Below, one piece after another: positions 6,305-11,960 of a stretch of 14,680 bases of DNA (its first letter is position 1; each line of letters opens with the position of its first letter). The DNA comes from Candidatus Pacearchaeota archaeon (GTDB taxonomy: Archaea > Nanoarchaeota > Nanoarchaeia > Pacearchaeales > GW2011-AR1), in NCBI GenBank assembly GCA_023228245.1, contig JALOBN010000055.1:1-14680 (forward strand). Direction: 5' to 3'. The notes under the pieces were generated by a model. That model had not been told where the DNA came from and searched no databases. It saw nothing but the letters and a program-made list of their open reading frames with translations. The translations under genes were made by a program, and so were the position numbers.

Positions 6305-6417
6305 CAGAAGTGCATCTACATACCATCACCAAACGCAAGCAGCAAGCCGAGCAGAAAGAGAAGGCCATGAGAGAGGCTAGGCGAGAGCAACGAAGAGCAC
6401 CAAGAGGAGGAGCATGA
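6301..6417 (+). CDS. Small basic helical protein (38 aa)
   Basis: The ATG at 6301 overlaps the preceding stop as ATGA, and its own stop overlaps the next ATG at 6414 the same way. The 38 residues begin MTEVHLHTITKRKQQAEQ and continue as a strongly charged, Arg/Lys/Gln/Glu-rich helix ending PRGGA. The composition suits a nucleic-acid-binding or coiled helix. The tail may be constrained by encoding the AGGAGGAG SD of the next gene. The overlaps on both sides are the main support. Confidence 0.45.
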   Translation: MTEVHLHTITKRKQQAEQKEKAMREARREQRRAPRGGA

Positions 6418-6680
6418 GTCTAACCACATTCGGAAGAATATTATATAATATTCTTCCGTATTATATTACCAAGAAGCTAATCCTGAAATATACCGGCGAT
6501 AGTTGCTTCCTGAAATTCAAGCGCAGCACATCAGAATATTCCGGGCGAGTGCATGAAATCGATTTTGGAGAATTCCTTTTTGTTGGAGATAAAGAGGAAT
6601 TTCTTAAGAAGAAAGCACGATTGGAAAAGGCCCTCAAGGTCACACAAGAGAAATTGGACGAATTGGAGGGCAAGACTTGA
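6414..6680 (+). CDS. Hypothetical protein with C-terminal coiled coil
   Basis: A strong SD (GGAGGAG, 6406-6412) and ATGA overlap mark the start. The 88-residue product has a hydrophobic N-terminal segment (FGRILYNILPYYITKKLIL), a beta-rich middle (SCFLKFKR, GRVHEIDFGEFLFVG) and a charged C-terminal coiled-coil helix (DKEEFLKKKARLEKALKVTQ). It may sit at the membrane surface. No family is recognised. Codons 6-15 are written on a 28-bp perfect palindrome, so the N-terminal sequence may partly reflect a DNA or RNA constraint. Confidence 0.6.
   Translation: MSLTTFGRILYNILPYYITKKLILKYTGDSCFLKFKRSTSEYSGRVHEIDFGEFLFVGDKEEFLKKKARLEKALKVTQEKLDELEGKT
6431..6458. repeat. 28-bp perfect palindrome inside a coding region
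   Basis: The half-site CGGAAGAATATTAT (6431-6444) is followed directly by its exact reverse complement, giving a gapless 14+14 bp palindrome with an AT-rich centre. It starts 17 bases after the ATG at 6414. In mRNA it would fold into a stable hairpin that might slow translation of the gene. As DNA it looks like a dimer binding or recombination site. A related GAATATTCCGG occurs at 6533-6543. Confidence 0.85.
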
Positions 6681-6937
6681 TCACGATTTACCAAACTTCC
6701 ACTTGCCCACGCTGCCACGAATTGCGTGCATGGCTTGCGAGAGCAGGAAAGGCGCATATGGTAGCCGATCTCAGTTCACCGAAGATTATTGCGGAACTCA
6801 GAACAGAGGAGCAATTCTCGCTTGAGGCTCCTATCCTGAGAAAGCAATCACCTGATCAAGATGATTGGTATCTGGCAGGGCAACTATTCAAGGACGGCAA
6901 GCTGGATGAGGGATTGCTCAGGAGAATATGTCAATGA
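6677..6937 (+). CDS. Glutaredoxin/thioredoxin-fold protein with CPRC
   Basis: A TTG start at 6677 overlaps the preceding stop (TTGA) and has GGAGGG at 6665-6670. The 86-residue product begins MITIYQTSTCPRCHELRAWL: a first strand running straight into a CxxC redox site (CPRC) at the helix start, as in glutaredoxin and NrdH-type proteins. The rest gives a strand (HMVADLSSP), helix and EAPILR. That EAP is probably the cis-proline segment (xAP) seen before strand three in thioredoxin folds. It likely reduces a viral or host disulfide; no ribonucleotide reductase gene is in the window. The length of about 85 residues is normal for the family. Confidence 0.7.
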   Translation: MITIYQTSTCPRCHELRAWLARAGKAHMVADLSSPKIIAELRTEEQFSLEAPILRKQSPDQDDWYLAGQLFKDGKLDEGLLRRICQ

Positions 6938-7152
6938 TCGAAAAAGTATTGGTGGGAGCACTATCTGGCATGATTATGTTCGGTCTTGCTGTGATCATGT
7001 TGGGTGGAGCGGTTGCAATCGGAATGTATGTCGAATCTTTGCATTTGCTATCTCACGGGAATGATACCGCGCTCGGAGTAGCTTGCGGCCTGTTATGGAT
7101 ATCTGTTTTGATGGGCATCGGGGTTGCTGTATTTGATGGGGGCAAGCGATGA
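6934..7152 (+). CDS. Small two-helix membrane protein
   Basis: The ATG at 6934 is preferred to the ATG at 6928. GGAG at 6921-6924 is nine bases from the former but only three from the latter, and 6934 gives the ATGA overlap seen throughout this operon. The 72 residues contain two clear membrane segments, roughly 5-31 (VLVGALSGMIMFGLAVIML…) and 45-67 (ALGVACGLLWISVLMGIGVA), joined by a short loop with His residues and ending in a basic GGKR. A holin-like or superinfection-related role is conceivable but there is no specific evidence. Confidence 0.6.
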   Translation: MIEKVLVGALSGMIMFGLAVIMLGGAVAIGMYVESLHLLSHGNDTALGVACGLLWISVLMGIGVAVFDGGKR

Positions 7153-8177
7153 AGATTCGTGAAATCGAAGGCTCACGCGATGAGTGCATAGCCTATCTGA
7201 AGTGGTACGAAGGCCGCGAAGATCTCATAGCCGAGAAGCCCGCCACGCCCCCCAAAATCAAAGATCTCATGGAATGGGATGCAAACATGCCAGATCAAGC
7301 TCCAAAGGGCAAATTTGGGCTTTTTGGCCAACCACAAGAGAAACCTGCCAAATGCTCCTATTGCAATAAAGACATTGCCATCATAACACACTACAAGAGA
7401 AACAACAAAGATTTCTGTTGCATGGAGTGCGCCAATTTGTACGACTCCCCGAGAGGGCAATGGATCAAGGAACATGAGGATCTCATAAAAAGCCCAAATT
7501 CGCCCCTATCACAGAAGGATGAGACAAGATTACCTTCCGAGGGTAGATCGTCGAATCTGGGCAATTCTACGCAACCTACGGCCATTCTACCAACTCGCTC
7601 ACCACCCAAAGAGAGGACCGCAAAACTTGAAGCCATATTCAGAGATTACCTGAAGGCAGGCTTCAACGCCAAAGCTATCCAGGAACATCTGATCAAGGAA
7701 CATGATACCAGCATGAATGGTCACCAGATCGCGGGCTGGATGGGTAGGATGAAGCAGCAAGAAAAGCACGATGCCGACTACAAGCGAGTCTATGATGAAC
7801 TCATCTCGCCATGTGAGAAAATGCTCGTCAAGGGCCGCCAAATGCCCGAGGATGCCCCCAAGACCGAGCTGGAAGGCAATTGCTCACCTCAGGCGGAAAG
7901 TGTCAAGGAAGAGCTTATATGGATTCCTGCTTGCCCCGGTGAAGAGGTGACTACCAAAGGCGGCAAATCTGAGGTTAAGGCGTCACCATTGGTGGAGTGC
8001 CTATCTGATTTGACCCAACGACCCTGCAATCTCTCTGAACCAGATTTAACCATCCTGAAAATGCATCAAGCGGGAAACATGGATATCGACATTCGCCAAA
8101 AGCTGGAACGTATGGGGCATCCTATGAAGGTTGGCGATATCAGAAAGCGAATAGATCAGATGAAGGTGAAAGGATGA
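7149..8177 (+). CDS. Zn-knuckle protein with duplicated helix-turn-helix units
   Basis: The largest gene of this operon (342 residues) overlaps both neighbours as ATGA. Residues 69-94 hold a zinc site, CSYC … DFCCMECANLY (C69, C72, C90 or C91, C94). A low-complexity Ser/Pro/Thr linker follows at about 110-155. Two similar helical units come next: AGFNAKAIQEHLIKEHDTSM with IAGWMGRMK, near 168-200, and AGNMDIDIRQKLERMGHPM with IRKRIDQMK, near 309-340. They share AG, a central Ile…Leu pair, His-x-Met and a final Met-Lys. This suggests duplicated HTH-type DNA-binding domains, hence a candidate regulator. No named family is recognised. Confidence 0.62.
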   Translation: MKIREIEGSRDECIAYLKWYEGREDLIAEKPATPPKIKDLMEWDANMPDQAPKGKFGLFGQPQEKPAKCSYCNKDIAIITHYKRNNKDFCCMECANLYDSPRGQWIKEHEDLIKSPNSPLSQKDETRLPSEGRSSNLGNSTQPTAILPTRSPPKERTAKLEAIFRDYLKAGFNAKAIQEHLIKEHDTSMNGHQIAGWMGRMKQQEKHDADYKRVYDELISPCEKMLVKGRQMPEDAPKTELEGNCSPQAESVKEELIWIPACPGEEVTTKGGKSEVKASPLVECLSDLTQRPCNLSEPDLTILKMHQAGNMDIDIRQKLERMGHPMKVGDIRKRIDQMKVKG

Positions 8178-8311
8178 TGTTCGTGGAGTATCTTTTTCGC
8201 GATGCGTATGATGAAATCGAGAAGGCCGAACGCAAAAGGAAAAAGATAGAGCGAATCGCTCAACGCGCTGAGGCGATGCAAAGATTTCAGAAAGGAGGCC
8301 ATTTCAAATGA
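8174..8311 (+). CDS. Small basic helical protein (45 aa)
   Basis: It overlaps the stop of the previous gene and the start of the next as ATGA, with AGGTGA at 8164-8169 as SD. The 45 residues begin MMFVEYLFRDAYDEIEKAE, then a very basic helix RKRKKIERIAQRAEAM, ending QKGGHFK. The C-terminal Lys-Gly-Gly codons form the AAAGGAGG SD of the next gene. A nucleic-acid- or membrane-associated helix is likely. No family is recognised. Confidence 0.5.
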   Translation: MMFVEYLFRDAYDEIEKAERKRKKIERIAQRAEAMQRFQKGGHFK

Positions 8312-8580
8312 GACTATTTGCAATATTCGTGTTACTATTGATCGCAACCGCCTCCGCCAAAACTCCCATGATCGGTGATCACATCACAGTCTATATGCTG
8401 GAAAGCAAATATACCGGCCATGTGGAAAGTTGCGATCTGGGATTTTTGAGCCTGAATTGCACCGATTTTCACGATCTGGACGAGGACAATGCGGCAAGAG
8501 ATGGCTTATATGCGCCCCACGGCTTTCCGGTTTGTTTGGGAATAGGGCAGATTGTGAGTATTAGGTGGGAGGATGCATGA
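8308..8580 (+). CDS. Exported LSm-like small beta-barrel protein
   Basis: The start has a strong AAAGGAGG SD at 8291-8298. Residues 1-17 form a classical signal peptide (MRLFAIFVLLLIATASA) with a probable cleavage before KTP. The mature part opens IGDHITVYMLESKYTGHVES and continues with GFLSLNC. This matches the curved-strand pattern of Sm1 in LSm/SH3-like barrels, and a later IGQIVSIRW fits the closing Sm2-like strand. The mature protein has three cysteines. Export of such a fold from an archaeal cell is odd for a viral early gene and suggests a cell-surface role such as blocking superinfection. The signal peptide is clear; the fold call is tentative. Confidence 0.6.
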   Translation: MRLFAIFVLLLIATASAKTPMIGDHITVYMLESKYTGHVESCDLGFLSLNCTDFHDLDEDNAARDGLYAPHGFPVCLGIGQIVSIRWEDA

Positions 8581-8879
8581 TCGAGCCTACCTGCCGCCTC
8601 CTCCATTCCATCGAAAAAGATGGTCAGACACCCGAACTGCGAACTCTCATCTTGCAGAAAGAAATTGCCCAAGCGGGCTATCGTCTGGTTAGAAAGCACA
8701 GAACGCCCCAAGATGCTCATCTCTATATGGCCGATATTGGCCTTGAGATCGGCCATGCGATGGTGCAATTAGAGATGTTGGCCCTGGATTTGGGCCTGGT
8801 GCCAGAGGACTGCAAAGAACTTGGGTTGAAAACCACTTGGCAAAGATATAAGGAATTTTGGCCGGAGGAATCTAAATGA
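8577..8879 (+). CDS. Helical MazG-like protein (weak similarity)
   Basis: The ATG at 8577 gives the ATGA overlap and is preceded by GGGAGG (8567-8572); an in-frame GTG at 8565 lies inside that SD and is unlikely. The 100 residues are all helical. The block MADIGLEIGHAMVQLEMLAL and then DLGLVPEDCKELGLKTTWQR resembles the second half of small viral MazG-like nucleotide pyrophosphohydrolases, where the usual pattern is EEIADVxIMLEQL followed by K(xx)KLERL. The acidic metal ligands are reduced here (E-x2-H instead of E-x2-D), so catalysis is doubtful. It could instead be an unrelated helical bundle. Confidence 0.5.
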   Translation: MIEPTCRLLHSIEKDGQTPELRTLILQKEIAQAGYRLVRKHRTPQDAHLYMADIGLEIGHAMVQLEMLALDLGLVPEDCKELGLKTTWQRYKEFWPEESK

Positions 8880-9019
8880 GCTGGCGAGGTACCACCTACG
8901 AGCGACCCGAAGACCAAGCCTCTATTCAATCCGCTGCATTGTGGATCTGGCAATTGGAAATGAGGGCCTATCCACTTCTGGAAGAAACATTTGGTTATGA
9001 ATTTGGAGGAATTCGCTAA
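8876..9019 (+). CDS. Hypothetical protein (47 aa)
   Basis: GGAGGAA at 8864-8870 and the ATGA overlap define the start; the stop shares one base with the next ATG at 9019. The product begins MSWRGTTYERPEDQASIQSA and continues with a helix (LWIWQLEMRAYPLLEETFG) before a short tail. There are no cysteines, signal or membrane segment. No family is recognised, but its signals are as clean as those of its neighbours. Confidence 0.5.
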   Translation: MSWRGTTYERPEDQASIQSAALWIWQLEMRAYPLLEETFGYEFGGIR

Positions 9020-9258
9020 TGCCACTTCGAACCGCAGAATCCCGTGCTCTCTTGCATGATATTCAACCATTCATACCAGATGGCCCATTCAGACAATGCG
9101 ATCTTAGTCTGGATTGCAATCGGCACAAGCTGACTGGCTGCTTGCGGAATATGGTTTATACTGGCTTTCTTGGTGTGGTTGGAAGAGAGAAAACAAGGCA
9201 TGGAACATATATAAAGATATATAAAAAGACGGGGAATGTTCTCAAGGGGCATCGATGA
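9019..9258 (+). CDS. Winged-helix DNA-binding protein
   Basis: Start by TAATG overlap with GGAGGA at 9005-9010. The 79 residues show a winged-helix plan: helix one (ESRALLHDIQPFI), helices two and three around FRQCDLSLDCNRHKLTGCLRNMV, then a two-strand wing, GFLGVVGREKTRHGTYIKIY, with basic residues at the tip. It probably binds DNA as a regulator. Together with the next gene it forms a pair of winged-helix proteins ending the operon. Confidence 0.6.
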   Translation: MPLRTAESRALLHDIQPFIPDGPFRQCDLSLDCNRHKLTGCLRNMVYTGFLGVVGREKTRHGTYIKIYKKTGNVLKGHR

Positions 9259-9446
9259 GCGAAAGGCAAGAAGAAGTATTACAGGCAATTCGCAACTCGC
9301 CCAAGGGCATCTTGCAGAAAGATCTCAAGTCAGACGACCTAGACGCTGCGGCGGTATGCCAAATCTGCCATAGCTTGCAGAAGTTTGGGTTGATTCATGG
9401 GGGGGAGAGGGAGGGGAGGTCTAGGAGATGGTTGGCAAAGCTTTAA
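9255..9446 (+). CDS. Winged-helix DNA-binding protein (63 aa)
   Basis: It overlaps the preceding gene as ATGA (9255-9258). The sequence is a compact winged helix: RQEEVLQAIRNSPKGILQKDL, helix three DLDAAAVCQICHSLQKFG, then a wing LIHGGEREGRSRRWLAKL, a pattern like MarR/ArsR-type minimal domains. A basic wing tip (RSRR) would contact the minor groove. As the last gene before a promoter-like gap, it is a candidate for timing expression of the following modules, which is inference only. Confidence 0.62.
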   Translation: MSERQEEVLQAIRNSPKGILQKDLKSDDLDAAAVCQICHSLQKFGLIHGGEREGRSRRWLAKL

Positions 9447-9470
9447 ATATGAATGATGCAATCTATATCC
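9442..9470 (+). promoter_or_regulatory. Candidate promoter upstream of the Zn-ribbon gene
   Basis: Two TATA-like sequences occur: TTTAAATA at 9442-9449 and TCTATATCC at 9462-9470. Either would give a start of transcription before the GGAGGGAG SD at 9500-9507, so unlike the leaderless promoters this gene would have a short leader. The box choice cannot be settled by eye. Confidence 0.35.
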
Positions 9471-9510
9471 TAGATATCACGAACCAAAAAATTTTACCCG
9501 GAGGGAGACT

Positions 9511-9888
9511 GTGGGAAAACTTGGTCAAGCATGGGACAGCGAAATTGAACCCGTGTATAGTGGCCCCTTTGGAAATTTTACCGCATTGGAGCATTATAAA
9601 AAGCTAGGAAGCGTAAAGCTCCTAAGTGGCATTCCGGTTGGTATGCGATTTAAGTCGCGATTCCATTGCGGAAGACGCATAACGGTGAACAACGATGGAT
9701 GGGCGGTTTGTCCTGTCTGTGGTCTCACTTTCAATGATGGAGCCGATGCCGAGCGGCCAGTGGAAGTCGTCAATTATTCAGGAAACGGCCAAAAATCGGC
9801 TGATCCGCCCAAGAAGGTTCGCCAATTGCCCCACCGCCACTGGCGGGCAATAGGAGAAACAGGCGGACCTGAAGTTCCGACCCCCTAG
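9511..9888 (+). CDS. Small Zn-ribbon-like hypothetical protein
   Basis: A GTG start with a near-perfect SD (GGAGGGAG, 9500-9507, three to four bases upstream). The 125-residue protein has one probable metal site, FHCGRRITVN…WAVCPVCG (H52/C53 and C67, C70), resembling a half zinc ribbon, in an otherwise polar protein with a Pro-rich basic tail (PPKKVRQLPHRHWRAI). It stands apart from the overlapping operon and is followed by a long poorly coding region. An ATG-started ORF in another frame (9449-9607) overlaps it but has no SD and no recognisable motif. Confidence 0.6.
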   Translation: MGKLGQAWDSEIEPVYSGPFGNFTALEHYKKLGSVKLLSGIPVGMRFKSRFHCGRRITVNNDGWAVCPVCGLTFNDGADAERPVEVVNYSGNGQKSADPPKKVRQLPHRHWRAIGETGGPEVPTP

Positions 9889-9911
9889 CATGATGTCAGT
9901 ATCGAGGCAGA

Positions 9912-10052
9912 ATGCCAAAATCGAATTTATCTCGTTTTGCGGTTTCGGCCATTTTCATAAACTTTCCCTATCTGCGAAGTGAGGAATGGGATGAACTCAA
10001 ACGCTTCAATCAATTGCACATCCGAGAAGATCTATCCGTTGCAAATCGATAA
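9912..10052 (+). CDS. Doubtful small ORF (46 aa)
   Basis: ATG at 9912 with a close GAGG at 9904-9907. The product begins MPKSNLSRFAVSAIFINFPY and its charged second half, LRSEEWDELKRFNQLHIRED, looks protein-like. It lies in a region with many inverted repeats and overlaps another weak ORF at 9991-10134 by 62 bases, so at most one of the two is likely real. No family is recognised. Confidence 0.3.
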   Translation: MPKSNLSRFAVSAIFINFPYLRSEEWDELKRFNQLHIREDLSVANR

Positions 10053-10134
10053 TACAAGCAATAATAAAGCCAGTGAACCGGACTGGCGGAATAGCATAAA
10101 AGATCAGGCGGCTAGAGTCAAAGAGACGGCCTGA
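9991..10134 (+). CDS. Doubtful small ORF (47 aa)
   Basis: ATG at 9991 with GAGG at 9981-9984, a reasonable spacing. The product begins MNSNASINCTSEKIYPLQID and ends DWRNSIKDQAARVKETA. It competes with the ORF at 9912. The same frame reopens downstream at 10285-10437 (50 codons, GGAG at 10273-10276), separated by stops, which could mean an eroded longer gene or chance. Confidence 0.25.
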   Translation: MNSNASINCTSEKIYPLQIDNTSNNKASEPDWRNSIKDQAARVKETA

Positions 10135-10255
10135 GCCATTGGAGATGTAGGACAACGGGACTCTAGCTAGATCATAATGACAGATAATGCAAAACGTAAA
10201 CATGGGCTGCATGTAACGGAAAGCTAAGCCGCATACGCGGCCCATGCGGATTATC

Positions 10256-10337
10256 AAGCGGCCTGTCTCGCTGGAGATAACTTCATGCTTGACACCCACG
10301 TGAAAGAAGCAGCGATAAACCGTGGCTTGGGCCGCTT
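10256..10337. repeat. 8-bp inverted repeat AAGCGGCC / GGCCGCTT
   Basis: AAGCGGCC at 10256-10263 pairs exactly with GGCCGCTT at 10330-10337 across 66 bases. The repeat just upstream (CATGGGC at 10201-10207 with GCCCATG at 10240-10246) is separate and does not cross it. The stems could be successive helices of one folded RNA. Confidence 0.5.
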
Positions 10338-10362
10338 ACAATTATCATCAATTCCCCCATTG

Positions 10363-10466
10363 AGCCGAGGTTCCTATCCTCCCTTTCCTCGGCTTTGCTT
10401 GTCATGTGATAGCCGTGGAACTATCATCCAAGCATGATCGGCCCGGTTTACACGTTCCCTGGGCCG
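10363..10466 (+). other. Three consecutive hairpins, candidate structured RNA or packaging element
   Basis: Hairpin 1: AGCCGAGG (10363-10370) with CCTCGGCT (10387-10394), 16-base loop. Hairpin 2: GCTTG (10397-10401) with CAAGC (10429-10433), and inside it TGATAG (10407-10412) with CTATCA (10421-10426). Hairpin 3: CGGCCC (10439-10444) with GGGCCG (10461-10466), again a 16-base loop. Only two and five bases separate the three. No known RNA family is recognised. A double terminator is the simplest alternative for hairpin 1, which is followed by TTTGCTTG. Confidence 0.45.
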
Positions 10467-10600
10467 TCTCTTCTAATTATCGCGATGAAGTGGGTGTACC
10501 CATTGATGATTCGCATCACAGTTACGACGGCGGAACCTTACCTAATCTGGAAAGCTTGAATACCTTACCTATTGCCCTGTGAGAGGGGGCGATATTTTCC

Positions 10601-10637
10601 CCTTCGTTGCCTTCGTTATCCTTCTACAACCTTCGGT
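10601..10637. repeat. Helically phased CCTTC repeats before terS
   Basis: CCTTC begins at 10601, 10610, 10620 and 10630 (CCTTCGTT, CCTTCGTT, CCTTCTAC, CCTTCGGT), spacings of 9, 10 and 10 bp, so the copies face one side of the helix. The array ends 11 bases before the terS ATG. Small terminase subunits commonly bind repeats in or next to their own gene, so this is a candidate pac-type site. An operator is the alternative. Confidence 0.55.
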
Positions 10638-10648
10638 GATATTGATTT

Positions 10649-11194
10649 ATGCCAGCCGGATACTCAGCCAAATGCAAGACATGCAATTCCCCGCGCCGCA
10701 CGGAAATTGAATCGTGGCACACAAAGGATGGCATGGATTTTATGGCCATCTCGTTAAAACTTAAAAGTATGGGCATTATCATATCCGATAGAGCTATAAG
10801 TGCTCATTTTAATAATCATTACAATGTGCAAACAGAAGCAAGAGAGCAATATCATCAAAGTCAACAAAACCTAGATGAAGCGGCCAACGTCCGGCTCTCC
10901 GACATCCAAATTCTCGATGAACTCATTCAAGATGGCCATATCATTCATTCCGGCCTGCGAAAGCAGATTAAGGAACTGACAAATAAATTCTCGGTACCTC
11001 TTCCGGCAGTCACGATGCTCAATGGAGTAGCCGGAGAGATCTGTCGGGCCATCAAGACCAAACAGGAATTGCTAGGAGAAGATGCCGAGAATCGCAAGGC
11101 CCAAGCGATGGCGGATTTATCGGACGCTGATATAGATGGCCGCATCACTGAACTTGTCCAACGTGGAAAAGAAAGAGCTAAAGATGCTTCTTGA
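10649..11194 (+). CDS. Putative terminase small subunit (TerS)
   Basis: A 181-residue protein placed directly before the large terminase and overlapping it. The N-terminal domain combines CxxC (C9, C12 in CKTCNSPRR) with a helix-turn-helix and a HxxxH (H53, H57 in ISDRAISAHFNNHY), a probable zinc-stabilised DNA-recognition domain. The remainder is helical: LDEAANVRLSDIQILDELIQ, then GLRKQIKELTNKF, and AGEICRAIKTKQELLG, as expected for an oligomerisation region. Its role would be to recognise viral DNA and load TerL. GGTGAT at 10635-10640 gives the SD. The identification rests on position plus HTH, since TerS sequences diverge quickly. Confidence 0.65.
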   Translation: MPAGYSAKCKTCNSPRRTEIESWHTKDGMDFMAISLKLKSMGIIISDRAISAHFNNHYNVQTEAREQYHQSQQNLDEAANVRLSDIQILDELIQDGHIIHSGLRKQIKELTNKFSVPLPAVTMLNGVAGEICRAIKTKQELLGEDAENRKAQAMADLSDADIDGRITELVQRGKERAKDAS

Positions 11195-11960
11195 AATGCG
11201 GGAAGCTCGGTATTCCGTCAATGATCCGATTAATTTTGCTGAATATTTCCTAGATTTTCATCCAGATTCTTGGCAGAAGCAAGTTCTTTCGTCGACCGCA
11301 AACCAACTTCTCTTGAACTGCTCTCGGCAGTCGGGGAAGTCTACAACTACATCCGTTCTTGCGTTGCATACCGCTTTATATCAGCCAAAATCTCTCATCC
11401 TAGTTGTCTCTCCGAGCCTCAGACAATCTCTTGAGTTGTTCAAGAAGTTACAGGGCCATGTCGAAAATGTTTGCCCCCGGCCCGTGCTTTTCGAAGACAA
11501 TAAGCTCTCATGCGTATTCGATAATGGATCTAGGGTCGTTGCTCTTCCCGGCACAGAGGGCACCATAAGAGGCTTTTCCGCCCCGGCCTTGGTAATCGAG
11601 GACGAAGCATCCAGGGTCAAAGATGAGATCTATGCAGCTATTCGTCCCATGCTTGCGATCAGTCATGGCAGGCTTATCCTGATGTCCACTCCCCACGGCA
11701 AGAGAGGCCATTTCTTCGAAGCATGGGAGAACGGCGGGCCGAGCTGGGAACGCATAAAAATCACGGCTGATCAGTGTCCAAGAATTACAAAGGATTTCTT
11801 AGCAGAAGAGCGCAAAGCTCTCGGAGATTGGCTTTACAGGCAAGAGTATTTCGGTGAGTTCGTGGAAACCGAAGATCAGGTCTTCCACTATGACGAAGTT
11901 ATGGCAACTATGTCCGATGACGTTAAGCAGATCGATTTTGGAGTGACTAAACCGTGGTAG
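11136..11960 (+). CDS. terL: Terminase large subunit, ATPase part
   Basis: 274 residues forming the packaging ATPase: an adenine-contact DSWQKQVL (W46/Q47), Walker A SRQSGKST (K68), VSPSLRQSLELF, Walker B ALVIEDEAS (D156, catalytic E157) and the coupling motif LILMSTPHGKRG (180-191). The ORF then ends with a stop at 11958-11960, exactly where a normal TerL of about 450-480 residues passes into its nuclease domain. The nuclease is encoded by the next, overlapping gene. The start is uncertain: ATG 11136 overlaps terS by 59 bases, while in-frame ATGs at 11184 and 11196 fit the operon style better. None has a good SD. The ATPase itself looks intact. Confidence 0.85.
   Translation: MAASLNLSNVEKKELKMLLEMREARYSVNDPINFAEYFLDFHPDSWQKQVLSSTANQLLLNCSRQSGKSTTTSVLALHTALYQPKSLILVVSPSLRQSLELFKKLQGHVENVCPRPVLFEDNKLSCVFDNGSRVVALPGTEGTIRGFSAPALVIEDEASRVKDEIYAAIRPMLAISHGRLILMSTPHGKRGHFFEAWENGGPSWERIKITADQCPRITKDFLAEERKALGDWLYRQEYFGEFVETEDQVFHYDEVMATMSDDVKQIDFGVTKPW

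Larger units (their letters stand above)
9889..10648. other. Long weakly coding, repeat-rich intergenic region before terS
   Basis: About 760 bp separates the Zn-ribbon gene from terS, in a window where genes otherwise overlap. Only weak small ORFs occur (9912-10052, 9991-10134, 10285-10437). T-rich stretches at 9927-9958 could end the upstream transcript. Inverted repeats are dense: GCCAGT/ACTGGC at 10069-10087, CATGGGC/GCCCATG at 10201-10246 enclosing CCGC/GCGG at 10229-10240, AAGCGGCC/GGCCGCTT at 10256-10337, and three hairpins at 10363-10466. The direct repeat CCTTACCTA occurs at 10536 and 10563. It may be a packaging signal, a structured RNA gene, or the remains of lost genes. Confidence 0.55.

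Noticed and set aside
9449..9607. ATG-started ORF of 52 codons overlapping the Zn-ribbon gene
   Set aside because: No SD. The overlapping GTG-started gene has a near-perfect SD and a Cys metal motif.
10006..10299. Minus-strand ORF of 97 codons in the long intergenic region
   Set aside because: GTG start, no SD, the only minus-strand gene it would be, and it overlaps weak plus-strand ORFs and inverted repeats. Composition looks random.
10572..10757. Alternative frame overlapping the 5' end of terS
   Set aside because: It is Arg/Pro-rich shadow sequence of terS and of the CCTTC repeats, with no motif.
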